Assembly (NCBI GenBank): GCA_027924585.1
Contig: BSBM01000646.1
Location: 1,485,501-1,549,500 of the forward strand
DNA: 64,000 bases
Source: Larix kaempferi
Lineage: Eukaryota > Streptophyta > Pinopsida > Pinales > Pinaceae
Direction: 5' to 3'
Shown here: one piece after another, positions 20,232 through 30,763 of the stretch
Position numbering within the stretch: position 1 is the stretch's first letter
Layout: each line of letters begins with the position of its first letter
Made by a program: the position numbers and the translations under genes
Notes under the pieces: model-generated
What the model was told of the DNA's origin: nothing
What the model saw: the letters and a program-made list of their open reading frames with translations, nothing else
Databases searched by the model: none

Positions 20232-21134
20232 GCAACAAGGGTGAAATGACACTCCTTCCAGGATTGATTGAACCCTTTCCCATCCCTAATGGATTTGGAT
20301 AGATATTTCTATGGATTTCGTTGAAGGGTTTCTTAAATATGGAGGGAATAAAGTGATGTTGGTTGTGGTTGATCGCCTCTCCAAATATATTCATTTTTTA
20401 TCCCTTAGCCATCCCTATACCGCCTCCTTAGTCGCACAGATTTTCCTGGACCGGATCTTCCATCTTCATGGAATCCCTTCTTCCATTGTCTCAGATCGCG
20501 ATGCAACTTTCACCAGTCATTTTTTGACAGAAATATTTCACCACACTGGCACCAAACTGAAGATGAGTTTAGGGTATCACCCACAAATAGATGGTTAGAT
20601 TGAAATTATCAACAAATGTTTGGAAACTTACCTTCGTTACTTCACCTCCAAACAACAACATCAGTGGAAAAAGTGGCTCCCTCTCGTTGAATGGTGGTGC
20701 AATACCTCCTACCACATTGCATCTAAAATGACTCCATAGGAAGCAGTCTATGGTCAGGCACCGCCAGTGCTTCTTCCATACATCCCCAACAGTTCACCAG
20801 TTCAGTCATTTGACACGGTTCTTCAAACCTACAATCAGATTCTTTGCATTTTGCAAGACAATCTTCACATGGATATAAATCGAATGAAACAACAAGCCGA
20901 TCAACATCGTTCTGAGTGCACTTTTCAAGTAGGTGATATGGATTTTCTTCATCTACAACCTTACAAGCAATCCTCCCTGAGACTCTAAGGGAATCATAAG
21001 CTCGCTCCAAATTTCTATGGGCCATATAAGGTTCTTCAGAATATTGGGTCCATTGCTTATAAATTGGAACTTCTGCCTTCTTCCCACATTCATCCAGTAT
21101 TTCATGTCTCTTTTCTAAAGACATTTCTTGGCAC
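20232..21134 (+). pseudogene. Integrase, element D
   Basis: Continues the zinc-binding domain, then ISMDFVEGFLKYGGNKVMLV with the first catalytic Asp, DRLSKYIHFLSLSHPYTA, SSIVSDRDATFTSHFLTE with the second, and HPQIDG.IEIINKCLETYLR with the Glu of the triad kept beside a stop. The C-terminal part reads MKQQADQHRSECTFQVGDMD, then [20 protein letters not shown], the usual GPFxI..IG..AYxL motif. The frame is then broken by the family F solo LTR. Confidence 0.88.
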
Positions 21135-21139
21135 CAATA

Positions 21140-22566
21140 TGTAATACCCCTAGTTTTGAATTGGAATGTATTTATCCAATATTATGTAAATGATGTAAAT
21201 ATGCTAGTGTGAATTCCTAGTGTGGAGCTCAAGGATAAGGCTCGACTAGTGAATGGATAGGCATATATGATGTTATATTTTTACTTGGACTATTTGGTTG
21301 GATTTTATACTTAATTTGAAATGTATGTAAATATTATGCTGAAAATTAATAAAATGGTCCAAAAATGGTTGTGTAAAGAGAAGCAAAGGGGCTATGATTC
21401 CACTAGAGGGGAAGAGGAAGGGGGCTTATGGGAAACCCAATCCTATGCTTCCATGTGTCAACCTTAGAACTCACCCAAAATTTTTTCATGTGATGGGAAT
21501 AAGCCAATTATGTCCTTTTGACCATTTTCCAATCATTAATTGCACATGTGAGGTTGGTGGGAAAAGTCACTTCTTTTAGTTATTGAAGCATGGGGGTTGT
21601 GACAGTTATGTCAGTTGTGAGCATTCCTATTTATTCTATGGTCAGAAGCCATGTTAGCTGTCTTTTCACTCTCACCTCATATCCTTTGAGTCAACACTCT
21701 TTTGATCATTATTCCATTCGCATTCTCTCATGCAAGCTACTACACTACGTAGAGCTACCATGGTTGTTCATGTCCATTACTAGATTGTATGCTAAACCCA
21801 AAAATTCGAATTAGAAGATAGAGCTACATTTTTGGAATGGAAAATCATTGGTTGTACGTGAGCTGAGAGATTGGGAAAGCTAGGAACCTTACCCATGGAT
21901 TTATGTTGCTTGTAGGTGCTTGAGAGGTCACAAATCAAGGTAGCAGGTGATTCTATAGCATCCATATCAGGTTGGACTTCTTCTATGCACACACTAGAAG
22001 CACCTAGCAATATGGATCACCCAAGAGAACCGTGGATTGATGAAGGGGATGCCTAAGCCAGAAGGGTGTTGTGTGGGGAAGGTATTGTGGAAGCCAAGGC
22101 TGTGAGGGAAGAGGGAGACCCTTGTAGAGCTTTGTATGAGAATTTGACTAAGCACATAGAGTAGAATGGGTTGTGGGATGAGAGATAGAAGCTTGTAGGT
22201 GTTTCTTTTGCCCTGGTGACCTCATAGCCCAGCTTGGGGGTGGCCTCAGTAGTAGAAAGAGTATATGTTTGACTGAGTGCCTATGGTTGGGTGGAAAAAC
22301 GCTCTTACATAGCTAGATGCTTGGATTTATGTTTCTTAAAGATAAGTAATCTTATGCATTTGAATCTGAATTGTTTTATTTGATGCCTATAATGTTTATG
22401 TTAGATGTGTGTGGTTAGATTTTTATTTCCGCTGTGCATGTTTATTAAGTTTCTGCACACACTGTTTATTATTGAAAATCATATTATGCATTGGGGCGAA
22501 TTTTTAGAGCCCATTATTTTCCAACGTCCCCTCCCAATGGTCGGATTGGGTGAGGGGTACGTTACA
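21140..22566 (+). mobile_element. Solo LTR, family F, copy 1
   Basis: 1427 bp, TGTAATACCCCTAG to GGGGTACGTTACA, with flanking CAATA (21135-21139) and CAACA (22567-22571), one mismatch. It lies in the last coding part of element D. A second copy in reverse is at 32631-34052. No internal coding region was found. Confidence 0.85.
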
Positions 22567-22800
22567 CAACATCAAAGAACAAACTGTTTTACCAGAACTG
22601 GATAATGAAGGATCCATCATTTTGGAGTCGGAGGCCATCGTCAATATGCGCACTCGTCATCTTCGCTCTCGATCCATCACAGAGGTATTAATTTAGTGGC
22701 ATGAAATGCAACCATAGGATGCTACATGGGAACCACTCCTTCAGATTCAACAACAATTTCCACATCTAAATCTTCGAGGACAAAGCTTTTTCTAAGGGGG
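22567..22800 (+). pseudogene. Chromodomain-like C-terminus of element D pol
   Basis: Frames give ILESEAIVNMRTRHLRSRSI, then ITEVLI.WHEMQP.DATWEP and LLQIQQQFPHLNLRGQSFF. The W..M.P.DATWE pattern is the chromodomain-type end of plant chromovirus integrases, which guides insertion to marked chromatin. Two stops fall inside the motif. It is followed immediately by the polypurine tract. Confidence 0.75.
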
Positions 22801-22806
22801 AGGGGA
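22793..22806 (+). other. Polypurine tract of element D
   Basis: AAGGGGGAGGGGA directly before the TGTTAGGAACCC start of the 3' LTR. Confidence 0.88.
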
Positions 22807-23186
22807 TGTTAGGAACCCGTGTCAACCCTTCTCTTTACATTGTTAGTATATTTTTGTTGGATGTATATGACTTATAAGTCATCCCTTGAGTATATTGTAT
22901 TATCCCACATTGTTAGTATATTGTTGTTGGACACATATGCTTTGTAAGTCGTCCCGTGAGTATATTGTATTATCCCACATTCATGGGGAGTAATAGTTTT
23001 TTAACTTAGACTTACTATATAAGTACTTGTTAAGGACAATGAAGGCATCCACAAGTTATTTGTATTGAGATTTATCAAAAGAGGTTTCCCCCTCGAAGTG
23101 GCATGTGATCAATGAATCTCTTTTGTGTTCTGTTATTTCTGATATATCATGCATTTTCATCATTTAATTGGTGGAGGTTCCTCACA
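22807..23186 (+). repeat. 3' LTR of element D
   Basis: 380 bp, TGTTAGGAACCC to TTCCTCACA. It has an internal imperfect tandem unit: the block around GTCATCCCTTGAGTATATTG (22877) recurs as GTCGTCCCGTGAGTATATTG (22949). The TATA-like CTATATAAGTAC is near 23019. Confidence 0.88.
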
Positions 23187-23347
23187 CAAATAGGTTTGTG
23201 GTTACATATTGTTGAGTTGGTTCTCATTTGATTGGATTGGTGTCTCCATTAGGTTGGTTCCTACATGAATTTATAAAGATCAGATTTTGTGGTTTTCTCC
23301 CGAAGGGGTTTCCACATTAAATTTTGTGTATTGTGATTTGAGCTTAT
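23187..23347 (+). repeat. Fragment resembling a Copia LTR
   Basis: 160 bp containing GGTTTTCTCCCGAAGGGGTT, a string typical of the R/U5 part of plant Copia LTRs. It is cut by LARD-2 at 23348 and presumably continues at 30764. No partner LTR in the window. Confidence 0.4.
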
Positions 23348-23951
23348 TGTTAAAATTCAATATGCTAAGACAGAAAATAGTAGCATTACATTCCATTACA
23401 CAATAATAGCATATACAGGATCACTGAAGAAACAACAAGCACAGCATAAACACAAGAGACATAGATTTATCCTGGGAAACCCTCATGGGGTAGAAAACCC
23501 AGCAAAGCTTCCTCAATATAGATGACCAGCAATATACAAAGATGAAACCCTGAGACATGATCTCCTCCTCCACAATAGCAGACCTCTCCTCCACAAGTGC
23601 GCTATCCTCAAGTGAGTGAATGTGTATAATGAGGAACACACCTCCTCTATTTATACACTACTCTGATATGTATTTTACACAAGTACATGTAGGCTCGTAT
23701 TTAACCATTAGGTTAAATACCCCATTATAACTGACTGGGCCGACCCCTCTAGGGTGGTCTAATAACCCTTTGACCCACATAACACATACAGGGCCGACCC
23801 CCACTAGGGAAGTCTAATAACCCAAGTTACCACATTCCGACGGAGGAATAAACATCTCCGGATATACAATAAGATCTTCACGGAGGAATGAATCATCTCC
23901 GGAATAATAAAGTACAAATATAATATTCTTTGAAGTTACAATATCTCAACA
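23348..23951 (-). repeat. 3' LTR of LARD-2
   Basis: 604 bp; plus strand TGTTAAAATTC to ATATCTCAACA. The reverse-strand TATA box (plus-strand CCTCCTCTATTTATACAC) is near 23645. A 72-residue open frame inside it recurs unchanged in the other LTR only because the LTRs are copies. Confidence 0.95.
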
Positions 23952-23960
23952 CTCCCCCTT
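23952..23960 (-). other. Polypurine tract of LARD-2
   Basis: Plus strand CTCCCCCTT, reverse AAGGGGGAG, abutting the 3' LTR. Confidence 0.9.
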
Positions 23961-24179
23961 AACGAGAAGGATATTATAACAGCATCTGCACGAGCAAGGA
24001 GTCATCAACATCATACATGATACATCTATAAATCATTGGAAGCTTTCTCAACATCATCAGTAACTCAACCAGTTACTGGAATATCTTCAATACTGGAACA
24101 TCAACATCTTCAGTACTGAGTCTTTATCTTCTGCAGCACTCAAACAGCTACAGCAACATCAATATCTGAATCCTCACGA

Positions 24180-24475
24180 TTGTCAGCATCGCCATCACAC
24201 GATCATCAGCATCGTCATCACATGATCAACAACATCGTCATCTCACTATCATCAACATCATCATCACACGATCATCAACATCGTCATCTCACGATCATCA
24301 GCATCATCATCACACGATCATCAGCATCGTCATCTCATGATCATCAGCATCGTCATCATACGATCATCAGCATCGTCATCTCACGATCATCAGCATCGTC
24401 ATCACACGATCATTAGCATCGTCATCTTACGATCATCCGCATCGTTATCTCACGATCATCAGCATTGTCATATCA
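24180..24475 (-). repeat. 23 bp minisatellite in LARD-2
   Basis: About 12 units of CGTCATCACACGATCATCAG-type sequence. The period of 23 rotates through all three frames, so the open plus-strand frame across it (SHDHQHRH / TIISIVI / RSSASS) is a by-product of the repeat. It corresponds to the 23 bp array at 7955-8090 of LARD-1. Confidence 0.88.
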
Positions 24476-24898
24476 TCTCGATCTACAGCATCTGGATCAT
24501 CTCGATCTACAGCATCTGGATCATCACGATCTACAACATCTGGATCATCTCGATCTACAGCATCTGGATCATCTCGATCTATAACATCTGGATCATCTCG
24601 ATCTACAGCATCTGGATCATCTCATCTACAGCATCTGGATCATCTCGATCTATAACATCTGGATCATCTCGATCTACAGCATCTGGATCATCTCATCTAC
24701 AGCATCTGGATCATCTCGATCTACACCATCTGGATCATCTCGATCTACACCATCTGGATCATCTCGATCTACAGCATCTGGATCATCACGATCTACAGCA
24801 TCTGGATCATCACGATCTACAGCATCTGGATCATCTCGATCTACAGCATCTGGATCATCTCGATCTACAGCATCTGGATCATCTCGATCTACAACATA
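24476..24898 (-). repeat. 24 bp minisatellite in LARD-2
   Basis: About 17 units of GATCTACAGCATCTGGATCA plus TCTC. Since 24 is a multiple of three, both strands stay open; the minus strand would give (DDPDAVDR)n. Some units have lost one base (TCATCTACAGC), shifting the frame. No sign of a real protein. Confidence 0.92.
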
Positions 24899-24924
24899 AG
24901 TATCCTCAACCATACAAGTACATT

Positions 24925-25150
24925 AATCAATACATGTATCATCAAAAGTATGTATTCTCACCAATACATCTATCATCAAAACATGTATTCTTACTAATAC
25001 ATATATCATCAAAAGCATGTATTCTCACTAATACATCTATCATCAAAAGCATGTATTCTCACTAATACATCTATCATCAAAAGCATGTACTCTCACTAAT
25101 ACATCTATCATCAAAAGCATGTATTCTCACTAATACATCTATCAATACAA
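24925..25150 (-). repeat. 34 bp tandem array in LARD-2
   Basis: About six units of AATACATCTATCATCAAAAG followed by CATGTATTCTCACT. This block has no clear counterpart of equal length in LARD-1, where 18 bp TACTTGTAT-type units occupy the place. Confidence 0.85.
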
Positions 25151-25229
25151 GTATCCACACTGATACAAGTATACACAACAGCAGCATACCCTGCAACACA
25201 CATGATCCAATTACGGGATGGTCAATCCC

Positions 25230-25830
25230 TCTCACTTTAGGACATAGGTCCAAGGATGATACAATCCTGATCCACTTATGGGATGATCAATCCCTCTCAA
25301 TTTAAGACATCTCTCATGTCTATGGATGATGCAATCCAGATCAACTTACAGGATGATCAATCCTTATCCTTTTAAGACACCTTACCATGTCTAGGGACGA
25401 TGCAATCCCAATCTACTTACAAGATGATTAGTCCTTATCACTTTAAGACACCTCACCATGTCTAGGGATGATGCAATCCCAATATACTTACAGGATGATT
25501 AGTCCTTATCACTTTAAGACACCTCACCATGTCTAGGGATGATGCAATCCCAATCTACTTACAGGATGATTAGTCCTTATCACTTTAAGACACCTCACCA
25601 TGTCTAGGGACGATGCAATCCCAATCTACTTACAGGATGATTAGTCCTTATCACTTTAAGACACTTCACCATGTCTAGGGACGATGCAATCCCAATCTAC
25701 TTACAGGAGGATTAGTCCTTATCACTTTAAGACACCTCACCATGTCTAGGGACGATGCAATCCCAATCTACTTACAGGATGATTAGTCCTTATCACTTTA
25801 AGACAAGTCTCATGTCTAGGGACGATGCAA
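25230..25830 (-). repeat. 71 bp tandem array in LARD-2
   Basis: About eight units; GTCTAGGGA recurs at 25389, 25460, 25531 and 25602, spacing 71. Each unit holds AGACA...TGTCT (five-base arms) followed after one or two bases by GGGATGATGCAATCCC or its GGGACGATGCAATCCC variant. Confidence 0.92.
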
Positions 25831-26575
25831 TCCCATCACGTACATTTTGAACCCAGTTCATGGACGATGCAGTCCTCACGTACATTTTGAACCCAGTTCA
25901 TGGACGATGCAGTCCTCACGTACATTTTGAACCCAGTTCATGGACGATGCAGTCCTCACGTACATTTTGAACCCAGTTCATGGACGATGCAGTCCTCACG
26001 TACATTTTGAACCTAGTTCATGGACGATGCAGTCCTCACGTACATTTTGAACCCAGTTCATGGACGATGCAGTCCTCACGTACATTTTGAACCCAGTTCA
26101 TGGACGATGCAGTCCTCACGTACATTTTGAACCCAGTTCATGGACGATGCAGTCCTCACGTACATTTTGAACCCAGTTCATGGACGATGCAGTCCTCACG
26201 TACATTTTGAACCTAGTTCATGGACGATGCAGTCCTCACGTACATTTTGAACCCAGTTCATGGACGATGCAGTCCTCACGTACATTTTGAACCCAGTTCA
26301 TGGACGATGCAGTCCTCACGTACATTTTGAACCTAGTTCATGGACGATGCAGTCCTCACGTACATTTTGAACCCAGTTCATGGACGATGCAGTCCTCACG
26401 TACATTTTGAACCCAGTTCATGGACGATGCAGTCCTCACGTACATTTTGAACCCAGTTCATGGACGATGCAGTCCTCACGTACATTTTGAACCCAGTTCA
26501 TGGACGATGCAGTCCTCACGTACATTTTGAACCCAATTCATGGACGATGCAGTCCTCACGTACATTTTGAACTAT
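25831..26575 (-). repeat. 40 bp tandem array in LARD-2
   Basis: About 18-19 very uniform units (TGGACGATGCAGTCCTCACG then TACATTTTGAACCCAGTTCA). The only recurrent variants I see are ACCTAGTTCA and ACCCAATTCA. Each unit contains TGAAC-CCA-GTTCA directly followed by GGAC-GATGCA-GTCC. The uniformity implies recent expansion. Confidence 0.95.
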
Positions 26576-26599
26576 CAGTTCAGGGACGATGCAGTCCTA

Positions 26600-27365
26600 T
26601 CCTCTATTCTCGGAGACCTCACGTCTACGGCTCTCTTTAGGACTGAGAGTCCAGGGATGATCCAATCCCCTCAAGTCCATCAAGGACTTCATTCTCGGAG
26701 ACCTCACGTCTACGGCTCTCTTTAGGACTGAAAGTCCAGGGATGATCCAATCCCCTCAAGTCCACCAAAGACTTCATTCTCGTAGACCTCACGTCTACGG
26801 CTCTCTTTAGGACTGAAAGTCCAGGGATGATCCAATCCCCTCAAGTCCACCAAGGACTTCATTCTCGGAGACCTCTCATCTACGGCTCTCTTTAGGACTG
26901 AAAGTCCAGGGATGATCCAATCCCCTCAACTGTCCACTAAGGACTTCATTCTCGGAGACCTTATGTCTACGGCTCTCTTTAGGACTGAAAGTCCAGGGAT
27001 GATCCAATCCCCTCAACTGTCCACTAAGGACTTCATTCTCGGAGACCTCACGTCTACGGCTCTCTTTAGGACTGAAAGTCCAGGGATGATCCAATCCCTT
27101 CAACTGTCCACTAAGGACTTCATTCTCGGAGACCTCACGTCTACAGCTCTCTTTAGGACTGAAAGTCCAGGGATGATCCAATCCCCTTAACTGTCCACTA
27201 AGGACTTCATTCTCGGAGACCTTACGTCTACGGCTCTCTTTAGGACTTAAAGTCCAGGGATGATCCAATCCCCTCAACTGTCCACTAAGGACTTCATTCT
27301 CGGAGACCTCACGTCTACGGCTCTCTTTAGGACTGAAAGTCCAGGGATGATCCAATCCCTTTTCT
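26600..27365 (-). repeat. 85-87 bp tandem array in LARD-2
   Basis: About nine units. GGACTGAAAGTCC recurs every 85 bp in the first part (26641, 26726, 26811, 26896) and every 87 bp later (26983, 27070, 27157), after AAGTCC became AACTGTCC. Each unit has GGACT-GAA-AGTCC followed by GGGATGATCCAATCCC. The 87 bp part stays open on both strands (29 codons per unit). Homologous to 6815-7160. Confidence 0.92.
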
Positions 27366-27479
27366 TTCTCGGAGACACCTGTCTACGGCTCACTTTAGAA
27401 CAAGTGTTCAAGGATGATACAATCCCCACATGTATTCTCATCAATATACTATCGATCCTGGGAACCCATACAGAACCTG

Positions 27480-30142
27480 ATTCACACTTTTAATTGCACC
27501 ATTAAGAGAATGGTCTTATCTAGCCACTTGGAGCAAACATCTCATCATGATTCTCTTCCTCTTTCTAAGAGAATCTTCTAGCCACAAGCCTTCTATATTT
27601 TGTTTGATTTGTAAATCTTCTTGTTGAACATCCATCACTTGTTCGGTGTTCATTATTCTTCATGATCTTTCCTACAAAACAAAATTAAGTACATGATTAG
27701 TAATCCTTCATAATCATGAAATCATGATAACCTATTATGCATACAGATATCATTTACATAGTTATGCAACTATCTTGACCAATACTTTGGCACAACACTT
27801 TCCCATATCCTGTATGCATACAGTGGCTATCTAGATGCCTTCCATCTCTACCAGAACATACTATTGAGAGTGTGCACAGCTCTCAGCATGTCAGCAAAGA
27901 GGTTTCATTCTAGACAAGCAACAATGGAATGTTTGTCCAACTTACCAATCATATGCATATTAGTAGTATAATGTTCAATGCTCTATGAATGTTTGCACTC
28001 AGCATGATATGTTCTAGGAATACAAATATGCATACAAGAAATATCATTTACTATTTCAAATAACAACTCAAATACTTATCTTTTATGTTTGTGTGGTTGC
28101 CTCCCGCTTGATCTTCTATATGTCCTTTGAACTTCTATTCATTCTGTACCACTGTGCATGCTCAAGTGTGCACTAGTGTCATCCTCATGATCTCATACAC
28201 AAACATTCATTCATTAGTATATTCTCAAAACATTCTAATTCTAAATAATCTTGAATATGTATAGTCATGATCATTAGTATTCAGGGTTTCAAGTAAGTCT
28301 TCTTTTACTCATGCATATTCTTGTTTGATCATAGTACTCTTCTGGTTAATTAAATCATGCATAAACCCTTGATTACTAACTTTATGAATAAGCATAACCA
28401 ATCATATCAAGTATACTTATATAAGGGATCCTAACACAAGGTAAGATTCATGGGAAACATACCTGGATTAGTATACCTACTTGGTTATGTACAACATACC
28501 TAAACAATCTCTTCAATGATTTAGAGATCCTGAGCTAGAACCTGCATGTCTCATAGGTTAAGCATAATATAACAAAGTCATACATACCTCGTAAGTAGAA
28601 CAAAGATTATGGATGAGTCTTTGTCTTCATGTTTTCATGGTCATGGAGCCTGATTTGTCTTTTGTGATGTACCTGTATCTTGTTAGCAGACAACATCAAC
28701 CTCACACAACATTATAATGCATTAGTACAATCATAAGTGTCAACACCCTAACCAATGAATATCTTCTATCATGCATTCATAATTTTGTTAAGGTGATACA
28801 ACAAATCTAAAATCAAGATTGTACTAACCATAATAACATGAAGACAAACATACCATAAACTTAATCATGAACAAATCTCAAAACATACCTCGATGAGTCA
28901 TACCTGTCGAGATCGCTTGTAATCTCCTTATGTAAAGCCTTAGCCTCATCTCCCTCTGAAACATGAACTCCTTCACTTATGTAGGTGACCAAGACATCTT
29001 CTTCTAGGATTAACCCTATCCACTTGATTTGCAAGAACTGGACCTGGAGCTGGATATGGGTTTGTCAGAGAAACCCCAAAAATTCAAACTTTGAATTTCA
29101 AACTTCCGAAAGGATAGAGATATGCGCCTTGATGAGCTGATCAAACTGATATATTCAGAATTTGAAAACTGCAAAGTTTTACTCCTCAATTTTGCCTTTG
29201 AAACTTTCGGATTCACTGGACGTGACCCTGAACTGGGGTTTGATGAAGCCCACTCTTTTGCCCCATCAAAAAGTTTGATCCAAAGCTCTAAGCTTCTATT
29301 TTTCTGAGGAGCTTCCAGCCGTGGTCATAGATTTCAAAAATTCCCATTTTTACAGAATCCCTAATTTTCCGCTTTTCTGATCAAAGTCCCGAACTAGGGT
29401 CTAATCAAGCCCGGCCTTCTGCCCAACCAAAAATTCTGATCTTGGTCTCTAAATTTCTATTTTGATGAGTAGCATCCATCCATGGTCTCCGATTACAAAA
29501 ATTCCAACTTTCTTCAAAGCCCTAAATTCCGAAAGCCATGAATGAGGTACCAAAAAATAATTCTGTTTTGACAGAAATATGTACCTGATTGTTTCTGGTG
29601 TAACTCCGAAATTTTTGATCCACAGGGTCTGAAAAGTTTTTCTGAGATGGCCTGACCTGTTAGCTTTCCATCCTGACAGGTCTGACCTCAATTGGATGTT
29701 CTGAGAGAGAGTTATGCCAAATGTCGCAACGTGACCTGTTTTGGGAAAATACAGGAGAGCAAACTTGTACGGCGTGCCACGTGTCACTATTTGACCTTCG
29801 GCCTCTGAAAAAGTTTTCTGATATAGCTCGGCCTGTTATATTTCCATCCTGACAGGTCTGACCTCAATTGGATTCTCCGAGAGAGAGTTATGCCAAGTGT
29901 CGCAACGTGACCTGTTTATGAGATAATACAGGAGAGCGAACTTGTATGGCGTTCCACGTGTCACTGGTTCAACTTCGGCCTATGAAAAAGTTTTCTGAGA
30001 TAGTACAGTCTGTGTACTACCTGTCACTTTTCACGAAATTTAATTTGGAGCTTCCTAGCCCAAGTTATGACCTTTTTCCCAAGGTCACCTGATTTTGACT
30101 CAGATCTGGAAGAGGCAGAAACCCTTGTATTCCTTCAGGTTA
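27480..30142 (-). other. Non-coding interior leader of LARD-2
   Basis: Minus-strand counterpart of 3023-5720. The block 27480-28900 aligns with 4250-5720 of LARD-1 over its whole length, including repeated splice-donor-like strings (plus-strand ACATACCT at about 28462, 28492, 28584 and 28884). Near the 5' LTR a unit of about 190 bp is tandemly duplicated (29638-29826 and 29827-30005; both contain ATCCTGACAGGTCTGACCTC), whereas LARD-1 has one such unit near 3400-3560. No reading frame has a recognisable domain. Confidence 0.65.
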
Positions 30143-30154
30143 GCTCTGATACCA
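30143..30154 (-). other. Primer-binding site of LARD-2
   Basis: Plus strand GCTCTGATACCA, the reverse of TGGTATCAGAGC, abutting the 5' LTR; initiator-tRNA-Met type. Confidence 0.92.
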
Positions 30155-30758
30155 TGTTAAAATTCAATATGCTAAGACAGAAAATAGCAGCATTACATTC
30201 CATTACACAATAATAGCATATACAGGATCACTGAAGAAACAACAAGCACAGCATAAACACAAGAGACATAGATTTATCCTGGGAAACCCTCATGGGGTAG
30301 AAAACCCAGCAAAGCTTCCTCAATATAGATGACCAGCAATATACAAAGATGAAACCCTGAGACATGATCTCCTCCTCCACAATAGCAGACCTCTCCTCCA
30401 CAAGTGCGCTATCCTCAAGTGAGTGAATGTGTATAATGAGGAACACACCTCCTCTATTTATACACTACTCTGATATGTATTTTACACAAGTACATGTAGG
30501 CTCGTATTTAACCATTAGGTTAAATACCCCATTATAACTGACTGGGCCGACCCCTCTAGGGTGGTCTAATAACCCTTTGACCCACATAACACATACAGGG
30601 CCGACCCCCACTAGGGAAGTCTAATAACCCAAGTTACCACATTCCGACGGAGGAATAAACATCTCCGGATATACAATAAGATCTTCACGGAGGAATGAAT
30701 CATCTCCGGAATAATAAAGTACAAATATAATATTCTTTGAAGTTACAATATCTCAACA
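30155..30758 (-). repeat. 5' LTR of LARD-2
   Basis: 604 bp. Compared with 23348-23951 I find a single change (TAGCAGC for TAGTAGC near its inner end). Confidence 0.95.
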
Positions 30759-30763
30759 CTTAT

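Larger units (their letters stand above)
15636..23186 (+). mobile_element. Chromodomain Ty3/gypsy element D, interrupted
   Basis: Plus-strand element with a 3' LTR at 22807-23186, a truncated 5' LTR at 15636-15877, a primer site TGGTATCAAAGC at 15880-15891 (two bases after the LTR), gag, protease, RT, RNase H, integrase, a chromodomain-like C-terminus and an AAGGGGGAGGGGA tract before the 3' LTR. It is split by a MITE (19188-20221), itself holding a solo LTR, and by a solo LTR of family F (21140-22566). All frames are broken by stops and shifts. No target duplication can be read because the 5' end is lost. Confidence 0.88.
23348..30758 (-). mobile_element. LARD-2: young, non-coding Copia-type LTR element
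   Basis: 7411 bp, minus strand. LTRs are 23348-23951 (3') and 30155-30758 (5'), and I see one difference between them in 604 bp. Flanking CTTAT (23343-23347 and 30759-30763) is a perfect target duplication. The primer site GCTCTGATACCA (30143-30154, reverse of TGGTATCAGAGC) and polypurine tract (23952-23960) are intact. No gag, protease, integrase or RT is visible on either strand. It therefore fits a large retrotransposon derivative moved by enzymes made elsewhere. The 3' half (23970-27440) consists of tandem arrays; the 5' part is a long non-coding leader homologous to LARD-1. LTR identity indicates very recent insertion. Confidence 0.92.

Noticed and set aside
20723-21124. 133-residue minus-strand Cys-rich frame
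   Set aside because: Antisense shadow of the integrase C-terminus of element D.
23421-23639. 72-residue frame found twice with identical sequence (also 30228-30446)
   Set aside because: Both copies lie in the two LTRs of LARD-2, so identity is due to LTR copying, not to protein conservation.
24674-24913. Asp-rich (DDPDAVDR)n frame, minus strand
   Set aside because: 24 bp repeat read in one frame, broken by one-base losses in other units; no start context or domain.
24337-25065. 242-residue His/Ser/Asp-rich open frame
   Set aside because: Produced entirely by 23 and 24 bp minisatellites; the peptide simply follows the repeat.
24180-26575. CRISPR-like arrays of short regular repeats
   Set aside because: Units are contiguous tandem repeats with no unique spacers, inside a plant LTR element; no cas genes.
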